Below are positions 13,517 through 25,900 of a DNA stretch of 64,000 nucleotides, in pieces. Every line of letters starts with the position of its first letter. Position 1 is the first letter of the stretch. The notes beneath the pieces were generated by a model that ran no database searches, was not told where the DNA came from, and saw nothing but the letters and a program-made list of their open reading frames with translations. The stretch comes from Sphagnum magellanicum (Eukaryota; Streptophyta; Sphagnopsida; Sphagnales; Sphagnaceae), in contig CM038925.1 in assembly GCA_021904315.1 (NCBI GenBank), forward strand, positions 9,550,501 to 9,614,500, written 5' to 3'. Made by a program: the position numbers and the translations under genes.

Positions 13517-14821
13517 CTATCCCACTGGCCTGCTCCAACTCATATCAACCAAGAAAAAATGGAGGAACAGTGGATCTGCAATGACATTCAAGGTGAAATC
13601 AAAGAGTGCACCTGCAGGTGTGTTGTCTGTTCTCTTTACATTCCCATTGCCCTGGGATTTGGATTCTGTTTCCTCATGCTTGTTGGCTGGGGCATCTTGC
13701 CCTACCACTGCTGATGCTTCTGGGGTTGCTGATGTGTCTGCAACATCTTTAGATGTGTTCCGCATTTGTTCAACCAAAGAAGCATTTGCAGCCTCCAACC
13801 TTTTACACTCTTCAGTAAACCAGGCCAGTTCATTGCGTAGAGCTAGATTTTCAACAGCAAGTGTATCAACACGTGCCCCCAGCTCTTCACATTCTGCTTG
13901 TTTCCGCAGCCTCGATCGCCTGGCAGATTCCCTGTTTGACTGTTTCCTCCGCTGCCGCTTCACCTCCCGTTCATCCTGCAGCCAAAGGTCTGCAGGTGGA
14001 GTGGCATTGACAGAAGGGCTTGCAGACATCTGCTTGCCTGTCTTGACTGGGGCATTGCCAGCATTCCAATGGTCCAAACTCATGTCCAAGCTTCCCCCAG
14101 CAGCAGGTGTGCCAGAAACTGATTGCACAGGATGGGCTCCATAGCTTTCCACTCCGGTAGCATCTGTTGCCACTTCTCCAAGGTTTACCTTCTGCCTGTT
14201 ATGTTGCTCATTTTTATTTTCCTCACTTCCCCCTGTTGAACCCTCACTCCCACTCTCATTCTCATTGTCGTCCCCATTGCTGCTATGCGACATCACCACA
14301 CCACCATTTCCTTTCTCCCCTTCACTTCCCTTGCCACCTATAATCATTGCAAGACTACCTTTGCTACCCTGGGAGCGTTTCAGTGGGCTCTGCTTCTGCG
14401 CCTGATTCTTTCCACTGTCTGTATCCTTCAACTCTGGCTTGGTTTCTGTCTGATCTGAATTCATCATCGTGTCTGACTGCAGTCCATACTGCCCATACAT
14501 AGCAGGGTGTGCATACATACCTGCCGGATGGTACATGGCACCATACTGAGGGTGAGGGGTTCCATAAGGTGGCATCATGGGCTGCCCTCCCCACATGTAA
14601 GGGTGGCCAGCAAAAGCAGCCCCTGGTGGTGGTTGTCCTCCTGCACTGTAGTAAGCTTGAAAGGCAGCTGCCCACTCTGCATAAGTCGATGGAGGTGCTG
14701 CGGTAACAGCAGCAGCAGCTCCTCCCTTACTAGCCTTACTCACTGCTGCTGTCGTCCCTGTCTCCCCTGCAGCCCCCATCACTGCCTCTTGTGCCACTCC
14801 ACCTCTTGTACCACTCTTCAC
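13517..14821 (-). CDS. GBF: G-box binding factor type bZIP transcription factor
   Basis: One open frame of 434 codons on the - strand. Residues about 42-115 are the proline-rich MFMR activation domain (TYAEWAAAFQAYYSAG, then PYMWGGQPMMPPYG, then MYHPAGMYAHP). A Ser/Gly/Glu-rich middle contains QSPLKRSQGSKGSLAMI. The basic region follows with the bZIP signature N296 to R304 (NRESARRSR), then a leucine zipper to about residue 352. This layout is that of plant group G bZIPs, nuclear factors that bind CACGTG promoter elements. In flowering plants these genes have many introns, but here MFMR, middle and bZIP sit in one exon. The last 30 residues look unlike the family. A donor (GCAG then GTGCAC at 13612/13611) just after residue 403 suggests the true end may lie in a downstream exon. 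The start at 14821 is the first ATG of the frame. Confidence 0.9.
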   Translation of the reverse strand: MKSGTRGGVAQEAVMGAAGETGTTAAVSKASKGGAAAAVTAAPPSTYAEWAAAFQAYYSAGGQPPPGAAFAGHPYMWGGQPMMPPYGTPHPQYGAMYHPAGMYAHPAMYGQYGLQSDTMMNSDQTETKPELKDTDSGKNQAQKQSPLKRSQGSKGSLAMIIGGKGSEGEKGNGGVVMSHSSNGDDNENESGSEGSTGGSEENKNEQHNRQKVNLGEVATDATGVESYGAHPVQSVSGTPAAGGSLDMSLDHWNAGNAPVKTGKQMSASPSVNATPPADLWLQDEREVKRQRRKQSNRESARRSRLRKQAECEELGARVDTLAVENLALRNELAWFTEECKRLEAANASLVEQMRNTSKDVADTSATPEASAVVGQDAPANKHEETESKSQGNGNVKRTDNTPAGALFDFTLNVIADPLFLHFFLVDMSWSRPVG

Positions 14822-15960
14822 CTCTTTCTTTTCAAAACCTTCAGCTTTTCTTTACAACAGCATCAGCAGCAGCAGCTCCACATCACCTGCCTCGTCTCTC
14901 TCACCTTGCCTGCATCATTCACACAACCAAAGTTGACAAAATTATATCAACTTCTGAGGAATCCGACAAAGCCTTAACACATCACCATCACCATCATCAT
15001 TATCGTCATCAAATCATCAATATAAGCAAATGGGAAGCTCACATCCTTAGGCTTGCTCTTTCTCCTCCTTCTTCTTCCCCTAAATTTGGAATTCCATCCA
15101 AATTGACATTACTGCCAAAACACCAACCAAGCTCAAGCCAGCAGCAGCGATTCATACTTCATAAAAGTCATTCTTCTTCTTCTACTACTACTACTACTGC
15201 CTAAGGGTATGTGTGTCTCAGCCTGAAACTTGCCACAAACTCTAGGGCATCCTTTTTCAGAGACACGAGGAACTAACTGGATTCCTTAACGATGAGATCC
15301 TCCACCCCAAAAAAAATTCAAGGAAAAAATTAGGTCAACGGCATTATCGAAAGGAAGTCCTTGATAGGAACCAAAGCACTTGATGAGTATGTATGTAGTA
15401 CTAAGAAGAAGAAGGAGAAGTTGGCGACCAATGCAACAGCAGGTAGGTACCCAAATGAAGTGAATCCGGTTTTGTATTTCGAGCGAGCGAGCGAGCGAGG
15501 AAAGACTTTGTTTTACAACAGCAGCAGCAGCAGCGTGCATGACTTAATTCGAAAGAGAAGTGAGGGGGGGAACGAAAAAAAAAAACAAAACAAAACAAAA
15601 CAAAAACAGTTGGGTGTTTGGGTCCCGGCAACGCGACGGCGACGCTGACGATGGAGAGAAATGAGATCGATCTCGTTTCCTTGCTGCGTGGATCCGATGT
15701 GGCCGCGGTGGTGGAAGCAAATTGTGCGTGCGTGGGTGTTGTGAGCGCGCGCGCGCGCGAGGGCGGGCGGGCCTCCCCTTCTCTTCCCTTCTTCGCGATT
15801 CCTTCCTGGCGCAAAGGGAGGCGCGGGAGCGACGGGCCGATACTGCTTAGTCACCTGCTTCGGCACCTGTCCAATGTCCCGTGAGTACGTACTACTCACG
15901 CCAGGGGCTGATTAACTGGACTGTCACCTCGTACGACACTGTGTCCAGGTCTCCTAATGA
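14822..15960 (-). promoter_or_regulatory. Leader and promoter region of the bZIP gene (GC-rich island)
   Basis: Immediately upstream of the bZIP start are microsatellites: CAC/CAT repeats near 14981-15005, TTC and TAC triplets at 15171-15199, GCGA repeats at 15482-15499 and CAG repeats at 15521-15534. From about 15630 to 15900 the DNA is strikingly GC- and CpG-rich for this window, with an alternating GC run near 15745-15757. An imperfect palindrome with 8-bp arms, CGTGAGTA and TACTCACG, lies at 15880-15900. I infer a long transcribed leader with a CpG-rich promoter, but the transcription start cannot be read directly. Confidence 0.5.
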
Positions 15961-17185
15961 CATTTGGGTTCTGGACTGACTCTGGACAACAATCCAGAGG
16001 ACAAAAAACACTCAACTTATTTTACCTACTTTAAACTTGCTTCACTTATTCAGTTGGTTTTCTTCCCTTGTTCCCAATGTGTTCCCACCAGGTTCCTCAA
16101 GACGTTCCCAATAACACCTCAGTTCTACCCCCATATTGGTTTGCCCAAAGTTCAACTCCCATGTATATCATCTGAGAAGGTGCGCCAAGGGGAGCACATT
16201 TGTCTCTATTTTGCAACTAAGGGTCCACCAAAGAGGTGCTTCTATTTGGTAGTGCCCAATGTTCCAAAAAAAATTAGTGATAGGCCAATCAATGTAGCTC
16301 TTTCCACCAAAAAAAACGGAAAAAAAAGGGTGTGAGCACGCCCAAGAACTAATTAATATGAATCACACTACCTATGCTCCATTAACAATCTTCTTCTGTT
16401 TGGAACCTTCTCTTTATTTCCTTCCCCATGACATCATGATGTTTTTTCAACTTCATGGACTTTGGTTCGGAGAGCATCCCCAGTGGTGCTCAGCATGTGA
16501 CCCCGCCTGCACATTACATTTTTGTCTGGATGAAGAAAAGTCAAAATATGCCTGCTTGGCTCAGCAAAATGATTTTGGCCCAACATTTTTGCAGTTTAAT
16601 AAAGCTGGTACAAGGGACAGGAAAGCTGTGCACCTGCTGCCAAAGAGAAAAGTGTAATAAGAAATGATCTGACTACTGCTTGCTCCCTGTTTCTAATTGG
16701 TCAATCATAATGATTGGTCCATGTGGTTTTTCTGTTAGTATTCTCCCACCTATTTGCAATCCCAGATTTAGTGTCATGGATGGGATTGCAAAAAATGCAA
16801 AAAATAACTACACTTGGATGTGAGAAATATTTTGGAACGGTCATTTAGAAATACAAGAGCATCATGGATGGACACAAATTTGTGAATGGAAAACAAATGA
16901 CCTATTTATTCAACTTGGTTGCTAATCTGCTACCAAGGGTGTCAGTCAGACACCAGCTCATAGCTGACATCAATGTTGACTACTTCATAAGGAACTTATA
17001 ACCACGCACTAAATGCCCAAGGTCTATGAATCAATTTTTAAAAATGACTGCCCTCTTCCTGGGAAACCTGGCCTTGTTTTCCTACAAAATTTTAAAATTT
17101 TAACTCTGCCCAGAGAGGGGCCAATCTTGGAAGAATTTCGCCTCGCAACATGACATGTACAAGAAATCAAGGTTTCTCCTCAACA
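15961..17185. other. Spacer with unrecognised frames
   Basis: Frames at 15964-16335 (123 codons) and 16358-16657 (99 codons) on the + strand are open but match no family I know. They sit just upstream of a reverse-transcriptase-like relic and could be an older part of the same element. This is a weak inference from position only. Confidence 0.3.
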
Positions 17186-17190
17186 CTAGG

Positions 17191-17312
17191 CACCAAATTG
17201 AGTCTCTCCCATCCTATGGCTCCTGGTCTTTCTCAATGCATATGAGTTGGTCACCAAATTGAGTTTATCTCATCTTAGGACTTGTGGTCTTTCTCAATGC
17301 ATATGCAACCAG
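17191..17312 (+). repeat. 61-bp tandem duplication
   Basis: A segment starting CACCAAATTGAGT at 17191 is repeated from 17252 with a period of 61 bp. Both copies end in CTTTCTCAATGCATATG. The two differ at several positions, so the duplication is not recent. The second copy runs into the reverse-transcriptase-like relic. Confidence 0.8.
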
Positions 17313-17760
17313 CACATAAATTTGATAGGGATACACTTATTTTGTTGTGCTCATGGGGAAGAGCACACTTCTACACATGATGTACTTCAAGATTTTTTCA
17401 TCTCCATTGCTAGGGATGTTGTGAGTTTTATGTTTTGTGTGAGCAAACACATTTGTTTTTGACACCATCTCTTTAGTCATTACAATAACCAATGGATATT
17501 GTGTTTACAACAAATGATATTTGCACTCTAGCGGACATAGTCATTGTTGATCTAACTTTTGGAAATCTTATTTTGTGAGCCATTTCTTATTCAATAGTTG
17601 TGACAATTGCAGCTTAGGCAAAGGTCGTGTCATATTATGATCAATTCCTTGAGAATGATTTCATTCCTCTTATAATAAAAATATTTGAATATTTGCATCA
17701 ACATGCAAATGACTTCCTTCATTGATGTGCCAACATGACATGGTTGACAAAAGGTTTTGA
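17300..17760 (+). pseudogene. C-terminal relic of a plant reverse-transcriptase-like repeat ORF
   Basis: The translation contains HLFCCAHGEEHTSTHDVL and then FFISIARDV. This matches the cysteine/histidine region (C..GGERT.THD, then a segment like SIARDAG) that I know from the ends of LINE-like reverse-transcriptase ORFs repeated in plant genomes. After a frameshift near 17462-17492, the frame from 17492 continues with the family's CTLADIVIVD and FEYLHQHANDFLH segments and CANMTW. Three stops interrupt it: TGA at 17576, TAG at 17615 and TGA at 17723. At least the last falls where the family has Arg, so CGA to TGA would explain it. This is a dead fragment with no catalytic reverse-transcriptase motif in the window. 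The family assignment is from memory. Confidence 0.5.
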
Positions 17761-20310
17761 AAATCATTAAATAACCCTCAAATTCATGAAATATTTTTTA
17801 ATGAAAATATGAAATTGACATATTAAAAATCATCATAATCATCACGGGCTACACTTTAAATAATTTCACTACTCATGTGACAATTTCAAATTTTTTTAAA
17901 AATTTAACTTTTTGAGAAAAAGATTTAACCGTTTTGTCAATTTGGAAACTGACCTTAGGTTACAATATTCCTTTATTCAATTGGAACAATAAATGTTGCC
18001 AATATTTATGCTAGAATAAACATAGGAAAAAACACAATAAATTTAAGTTTTAGAGTTCAATTTAGAAAATTTGGAGAATACAAAATTCAATACTCATACA
18101 AAGCCACATTTTCACGGGAAACAAAACTGGTCCACAAGGACATCAAAATTTTCCCTTCTCAACTAAAGCAAAACATAAAACTTCTTTAAAAAGATAACCG
18201 ATAGAGTTAATACCTCCAAAAAAAAATTAGAAAAAAAAAAATCTTTGTCCATCATAAAGATCTATGCTTCTGATCAAGATTTCTTTGTTCAATTTTTTGA
18301 AATCACATCAATTAAGAGCATCCCAAGAGGGATTATGAAAAATATGGCTACAAATTCTTAGAAACAATCTCAACATTTTAGAATTACACACAAAAAATTG
18401 CTACCAAGATAGAGGGGAAATGTGGCAAATGTTTTTCGATTCTCTTCAATATCTAGTGATTTTTCCCGCTTAAAAAATCTTCAAATTAATTTTCCTTTTT
18501 TCATTCTATTTTTTGGATTTATGTGAAAATTTCCCAAGAAAATATGATTACTTTTAATAGGAAGTATGTTAATATTCATCTTGTGTCTCCACATGTAGGA
18601 ATTGTTTTACATGGACATTGCCAATTTTTTCATCAAGGAGTGTGCTAAGTAATTATTATTATTATTTATTATTTTTGGGTGAAGGATGTACAAAGAAATT
18701 TGTAATTTCAAATGCACACTTTTTTTTGTACATAATATATGATATTGGTCTCTATAATTGTATAGATTTACAATCCAAGTTGAATTGTTTGCTTTAATAA
18801 TTCCCTGAAATGATGTCGCATGTATAATTAATTTAAAATGATAACTTTGAACACAAACTTGGATGATTTCATGCAATTTGAAATCGCACTTTGCACACAT
18901 GGCATTAGATTTTCCAATCATTGTGATCATGTGCTACCACATTGAGGTGCTTATATTTATCACTATCACAAACCATAAAAACATCATAATATTAAGGTAA
19001 AGAAAACACACACAATAGTTTGTTTTGCAATTTTTATGAAGTTTTTTTGTTTTCAAAATTTTCAATTTCATAATTTATTTTTATAAATTTGATGTGAGGT
19101 CTGGATTCTCCCAAGTGGAGTGTGTAAATTTTGACTTGAGAAAGATGAGTCTTTTGGACCACAACTTCAAATATTATCCCAAAGTTAAATTATCTCAAAC
19201 TTATTCACATTGTTTAATTTTATTTTTAAAAAAATGAACTATTTAAGAAATCCCCAAATAATCATGATGCCTACATGTCACTCTCTCATTGATTGACATA
19301 TAGAAACATGAGAAATACAAGGATAGTAATGCACACTATTATGGGCATGTTCTAAAGTCTCATATTTTGGTCTGCCCGTGAAATGCTTTGTTATTTTTTT
19401 AATGGGCAGACCATAAAAATTCTTATGGATTCAAAGAAAATTTTGAAAATTTGGGACAATCCTATACTACACTAGTCCCTAGACTCTAGACTCTAGACTC
19501 TAGACTGTAGAAACTAGACAGGTATAGGGGTGAGTGACATCATCCCTGCTCATAGCAGGTGTAGTCTGCTCAAATGAAGTCAATTGAACTTTGATTTTTT
19601 GGATGTGAAGGAGAGCTTCTGTAGTTGACCACTTTTGAACATAGACAATAGGCCAAGTCACATACCTAATTAGTGTTCATGTAACTTATAACTACACTTC
19701 CACAACACAATGCTAAGCTTGGTTCGGTCTTTGTCCAAGTATGGTTGGTCAAATTTTTGGGATTGGAAATTCATACTTGAATTGATCTCCAACATGATCA
19801 TCCTAAGTTTATTCATTTGGTCTTTGATTATTTCATATTCTTATCATTCATAAATTAGTACTCTTAAAATGTATCAATACATCGTCAAATTGAATATAGT
19901 AGTGGCATAAAATATTTTGGAGGAAAAAAAAAAGATGGTACAAACCAAAGGCTTTCCAATTTTTTACTTGAAATTAATCAATGCACAACAATGGCATGAA
20001 TTAATTGTTCAAAGAATTTTAGAATATCTTCACTAAAATGTAACTTGTAATACTTTTATAAAAAAGCAAAGTGATAATGTTAAGTACACAGTTAATGAAT
20101 TTTGCAAAAAAAATGTAAATTACTAGTAGAAATTTCTTATCCTATTTGGAGGGCACCTTATATCTGCAAATAAATAGCTCATAAAAAAGAAGAGACACAT
20201 TACATGTACAAGAGGCTTCTTACACCTTACTCTTACAGTGTAAAGCACTGACAGAAAATTTCAAGTGTATCTGGAGGACACATTAGGGTTATCATTTAAG
20301 TAATCCAGTC
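17761..20310. other. AT-rich intergenic DNA
   Basis: No gene recognised. At 19483-19520 there is a short tandem array of CTAGACT. The stretch contains many A and T runs and short ORFs without family signal. Confidence 0.5.
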
Positions 20311-20552
20311 TTCACCCTGTCTTTGGGCCTGCTTTCACCCACCATCCCCTCTTTCAGTGGCATCCACAAAGTAAGGAAATTTTATTAAATCTCAGTATGA
20401 AATGCTGAGTTTCAGCATTTAATGTACAAGGTTCAAGAGTAATTATAGTAGTTGTACAGGTAAGAACAGTGAAAATATAAGTAGGAGCAATGGAGACTCT
20501 TAGGAAAAAGGAAAGACAGTATGAAACTCAGTGTACCACCAAAATTGGTGGA
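20311..20552 (+). repeat. Dispersed repeat, copy 1, with internal stem-loop
   Basis: About 242 bp beginning TTCACCCTGTCTTTGGGCCT and ending near CAAAATTGGTGG. A diverged second copy in the same orientation lies at 30600-30856. The repeat contains a perfect stem-loop, AAATGCTGA, GTT, TCAGCATTT (20400-20420), and the shared words AGTAAGGAAATTTTA and GTACAGGTA. It has no coding frame common to both copies and no obvious terminal inverted repeats, so it is a short non-autonomous interspersed repeat of unknown class. Confidence 0.75.
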
Positions 20553-22909
20553 AAAACTAGTTTGGGTCCCAGTGATCTCCTTTTGTAAAATTTTCATTCC
20601 CAGTTACGCGTTTGATGCCCTATTATGCCAAAACTGGCTGTTCTCACCCCCTAATTATGTGACATTGCAGATAACTCTACTGTCAAGCGAAAATTTTCCT
20701 CACCAGAATGGGTGGGCATTCCATTCTTGAAACACCCCACCTTCTTTTTCCCTTCTTTTTCTGTGATGCCCACTGGAAAAATGGAAAAAACAATCTTTTG
20801 CCAGTGAATTATATCAGGTAACACCCCGCTCCCTGGGCATTACACTACTCTTACTGCATACCTGCAGTGAATGCAATGAGCACACCAGCTGCAACCACTG
20901 CTGTGATCTTCACTCTCATGCTGCAGGCCATGATATGAACAAATACAGGAGAATTTCAAACCTCATCTTGGAACAACTCTTTTACATGATGACAAACTGC
21001 TTCTCACTGTCTCTGTCAGATCAGAAAGTACTTCTTAATACAATATGAGCTGGAGACAAAACACCTCAAAACTAGTAATCCAATAAACAATAGCTACTAC
21101 AACCAGAGGAATTGACACCAAATTCTATCATGGTTGATCAATTGCAAATCCAGCTTCGTCTGCATGGAATTGCTTATGAAAAGATGGAGCAAGCAAAGAT
21201 TCACAACATGCAATTGCAACAAATTCAAAGAGAAAGTAGTACACCCAGTGCTGAGTGCAGGAAGTAAAAAGAGAGCGACTTGTGAAGAGGGGGGAAGTTG
21301 TGATTCTCTCTGTAGAGACCAGCCACACTTTACAATAACTTTCACTTCCTCGACTGTGGTCAGTGAGTCTGTACAAACACAACCCCACTTTCTGTTAGAA
21401 AACAGAAATGTAGCAGTCAAGAAAGCAGTGCACAATGTTACTGTAGATATCAAGACTAGAAATCTTGATTCTGTAATGCTTATTCATTGGTTTTTTGCAA
21501 AGGACTCCAAGGAGCACGTTGTTAGCTCTGCACACTCTGTTTGACCTCATTGCATCAAATCACATAATGGGCTTCCCACTGTTTGAGCATCCCTGTTTAC
21601 TCCTTCTTCCTCCCTAATGCTTTCGGATGGCCAAATCAAAAACCTACTAGGTGTACTCATGTGTTCACAGCATATCGGAAGCACCCAGATGGCAATGTCC
21701 ATAATTTCCCAGGAACAAGAATATCTGGTATCACCACCTGCACAGTAGCAGATACATGAGTTAATAACAAAGTGTCTGAAATTCTATTCAAGGTACAGAA
21801 GCCTGCAATCTATTTTGGTAAGTAACCTCCATATTGTGGTGCTGATCTCTCATTCAGTTCTTACTCATCACTTCCATGACTTCATCATTCACTCCATTCT
21901 TCAAGTCCTAAGATTCCTATGCTACCATCACTACTCTGAAGAAATGACAAACAGTGCAATCTGGTTTGTCCTAGAACTGTGCAATTTAATGATACCACAC
22001 TTGCGTCAAGAACATGCTTCTGTCGGTGACAGATTGTGAAATACAAAATTGTACTTCAGACATTATGTTTCAGATACATACTCATAAGCCACATGAATGG
22101 AGGCATGACGACAGAAGCATTACTAAATCTGCCACTGGCTGTCCACTCTCTGATGTTCGAAGGGAAACATCATGGAGCAACCAGAACTTCACTTATGACT
22201 TTTCCAATCCCATGTAAGTAGTTGCATGGATTCCAGATAACAGTCAGAGCTATGGACAATATCTACATGGTTTTTTGTGTCCATGACTGGCAAACCTCCA
22301 TTGTCAACTATCTGTGAACCAAGAAAGTCAACAGGCACTTCAACATTCTTCCATTTCCTTATTGAATGGTTTCCTGAATTAAATAAAGGTCATCCTTTTA
22401 TAAGACAGCCTAGATGCACATGCCATGGTCAACAGGTCTTTTTTCTGATCTATAGTCTTTTTGATTGCTTTGACATTTCAATGAAGCTTGTTGGTAATAG
22501 TACTTACAACACCAAGGATTTCTGTCACCATTTTTCCAAACCTGTCCATCTCTCAGCTCAAGGCTTCTGCATGAATCAAGAAGGAGGTTGCCATGTCCCT
22601 GGTTTGAATGTATCTCCCTTTCCCTTGGGCTCACTCAATCTGCCAATAACATCACTGGAAGAATCATGTTCTTTCCACCCTAATCAGGGTGCCCTTAGAT
22701 TCTTTAGCAAAATATTTGCCCAGGTGTGCATACTGCTGTGCCATGACCATGCAATGAGCTTAATCAAGGACTTTACAAGAGAATAAAAGGTCTTCCTGAT
22801 CTTGCATGCAGATTGCAGGGTTCTTATCTTTTGCACCAGATAATAACCAGACTTTCCTAGCAGTATTGCAGAAACTCACAGAAAAGAAAAGTCATGGCTG
22901 CAGGGAGAT
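20553..22909. other. Region downstream of NDUFAF2, no gene recognised
   Basis: The frames here (for example 22277-22786 on + and 21097-21453 on -) have no recognisable domain. The part next to 22910 is probably the 3' untranslated region of the complex I assembly factor gene. On the - strand at 20858-20934 a 26-codon frame with a hydrophobic stretch ends at a good donor site, but no continuation was found. Confidence 0.4.
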
Positions 22910-25900
22910 TTACCTAGTGGATTCAACACCTCCAGAAGAAGGGTTCCATGTCTCGGGTTGGAAATCAGGCTTGGCATCTTTATGCACTTCGTTACTTGTT
23001 ACTTGCTCAACTCCAACATCCTCTTTGACTGAACAAGATGCTCTTAAACACCTTACATTAGAAAGTTTCTTTCAAAACCCACAATGGTGGCCCCATGGGT
23101 GGAGATTGAGGTTGCCATGATCAATGCTTGACAATTATCAAGATTCAGTTGCACCATGGTAAACAATCAGGAGGCTTCAACCGATTTTTACTCAAGAAAC
23201 AAACTATAACTGCCCAAACCATAACTTGATGCACAAGGAGAAGATTAGCCAACTACAAGACATGCTCGTGCTTACAGGCAATGTACAAGGAATGTATACC
23301 TTGAGTAGGCACTTCCTCTCCACTGACTTGCTGCAGAAAGAGTGTCATGTTGCGAGGGCTCACATCATCTGCCATCCATACTTCATCTAGTAAATACCAA
23401 CAAGGTATTCAAAGATTAACTTGCCCTTTTTGCAGCTACATCAAACTTTCTTTGGTAACTGCCACCTTCTTAATTGCAATCCTTAAGCACAACCAAAAGA
23501 GTCTTCTCTACTGTATTCTGACCATTGGACATTCCTTGCTGCAGCACTTTTGCTCTAAACCGATTTTTTTCCTCCTCCTTTTCAAGCACTGCATCCAAAA
23601 CAACAAGGCAGGAAGCAGAAACAGAACTGATGGGTTTAGGTAGAACTAGAGCCAACATTGCACAGAAAAACCAAAAAAACCACAAGCACAATAATCCTAA
23701 TCATGATAAGTAAATCATGCTGATTGCAGTACCTTGTGCATTAGTCATATTCATGATCACAACTGAACTTGCATAGGCCATGAGTATTAGGTGATGAAAT
23801 ACAAAATTACAATACTGATTCCCATTCAAATATTGATGAACCAAACCCTGGGCACATAGGTCAAAGAAACATACAGGCAACCTTCACCTTGACAGCTTTA
23901 CGATGGGCTTCCAGCTCCATCATTTCCTGGACCATTCATGGGTAGCTTGGCATGTAAGAACCTGATAGGGACAAATTCAAGAGCTCTTTCCTCACTCACA
24001 CACTCACTCAAACCTGCAGAAAATGGCAGGAACTTTGAGAACTTGGACAGCAACTTTTCTAATGGTAGTAGCAAGGATTATTGGACTTCTGGGCTTCAGA
24101 TTGGAATCTGCTAGTGAGATTGAACTATGTGACAATGGACTGATGTGTAAACTGCATGAAAGCCAGCCCCGTATTGCCCCTGGCAATTGCACACACAGTG
24201 GTGGATAGACTCACATTGACAGACAAGAGACAATGATCTCTGTTGCTATTCTGGCACAGAACACAACAAGATAATACAGAGCAAGAATGCACCTTCACAC
24301 ACGTTTGGAGATTGTTGGAAAGGTAAATGCAGGAGAAAAGCATTGAGGGACTAAATATTCCAATAACAGGAACAGCAGTACCTCAAGAGTAGGGGCTCTT
24401 TCACGCCTTCCATTCAACCAGCTGTTCCACTCAACTGCATCACTCACACCAGAGGTACTAGTTTTGAGAGAGAGTATCATTGGTATTTTTACACTAGGCT
24501 TTCATAATCAGCACGATTATCACGAATTAAAACACCTGTTACACTCATGAGAAGCTGGATGAAAGAAAGAAATTGCTTCTTTCACCGCACATCAGGATAA
24601 TTGGATTCGCACCAATGGGAACCATAAATTTCATTTACCGTATAGGTAACTGAAATTTCTCGCAAAGTTTTTAGTGCCCACTTTGGTCACCCTACTAAGG
24701 AAGGATTTGCAACTAGCTTTAATATACCCTTGACTAGAAGAAAAAGATTGCAAAATAACTGATTTATATGTTGGTTAATGAGAGAGACTAGTGGTTGATC
24801 TACTTCCCTATCCTCAATCTACATACAGCTTTGGTTTCCAGCTGGGCTGGTTCTATGGCCCTGTATGAATTAGCCGTTTATGATCCGTTTGATCCTATAA
24901 AATTTCAAATTAGACTTCGCTTTTGTCTTGTTTGAGAGTTACGACCCCTAGCTCTGCGATTGGATCATGTCATTGTCCTAAGCAGAGCTCCTATACCTCT
25001 CCTTACTAAAAAAGTAAACAACTCTTGTCGTTGATTAGGAGGTAACACCCAAAATGAGAACTAATAGCTCAAATTCGGAGGAAATCCAAGCCTCAAGGTT
25101 ATGAGCCTTGCAAGCTACCAGGCTGTTCCTTATTTTGAATCATACTATTAGCTGCTCTAAGGTCAGGAGTGAGGCACTGCTCAATTAAACCTCGAATAAC
25201 AAATGCTTGAAAAAGCTCTATTGCCATTTCCCGAGGAAATCCTCTAGAATTTCTTTGATACTATGGCCAATTCCGAACGCATACTGCACAAATTTTTATT
25301 GGCATACTTAATGATCTTAATGATCTATATGAAATATCCAGTGTGGAAGTGGGTCAACATTTCTTCAACCCTCATGAATGGCTGACATCAATTTAACAAT
25401 GCAGAGATTGGTCCCATTCAGTTTATGGTGTTAAAAGAGGGTGAAAGAGAAAAACCAAGTAAATAAAATACAGACAGAATTTTTTTTCCCTGCGCCCCAT
25501 AACTTCAATTAATGATCACCGTGGGTAAGACTCCATCCATTAATTATGATAAAAAGAATGAAGCATCTCTCTTTCTCTCTCAAACTTATTGAAAACATAC
25601 CACAAGTCACAGTTTTGCAGCTAGCGTTTCACCTTACCAGGCACTGTTGTTGGATCTGGATTGCCCTTGAATTTGATCCATCGTTTTTCTGTAACTGTCA
25701 TTTGCTACCACACAAAAGCACAATGTCAATTTCATGTAAAATGCTGCCAATAAAAGATCAAACAAAGATTCAAACAGATTCCTCATATGTGCAGGAGCTG
25801 TCACATAGGATTGCAGATTCATAAAAAAAAATTTAGGGTTATACATTTGCACTCACAAGTTGATTCAGTGAAACCCACTTGATTCAATTGGTGTGCAAAC

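Noticed and set aside
13581-14144. Long + strand frame over the bZIP gene
   Set aside because: It is the antisense shadow of the bZIP coding sequence. The - strand has the conserved MFMR and bZIP domains and the + frame has no family signal.
20858-20934. Short - strand frame MACSMRVKITAVVAAGVLIA followed by a good donor site
   Set aside because: It could be a signal-peptide exon, but no following exon could be found and no family matched. Not listed as a gene.
22277-22786. 169-codon + strand frame downstream of NDUFAF2
   Set aside because: No recognisable domain, composition of random sequence, and position in the probable 3' flank of the - strand gene.
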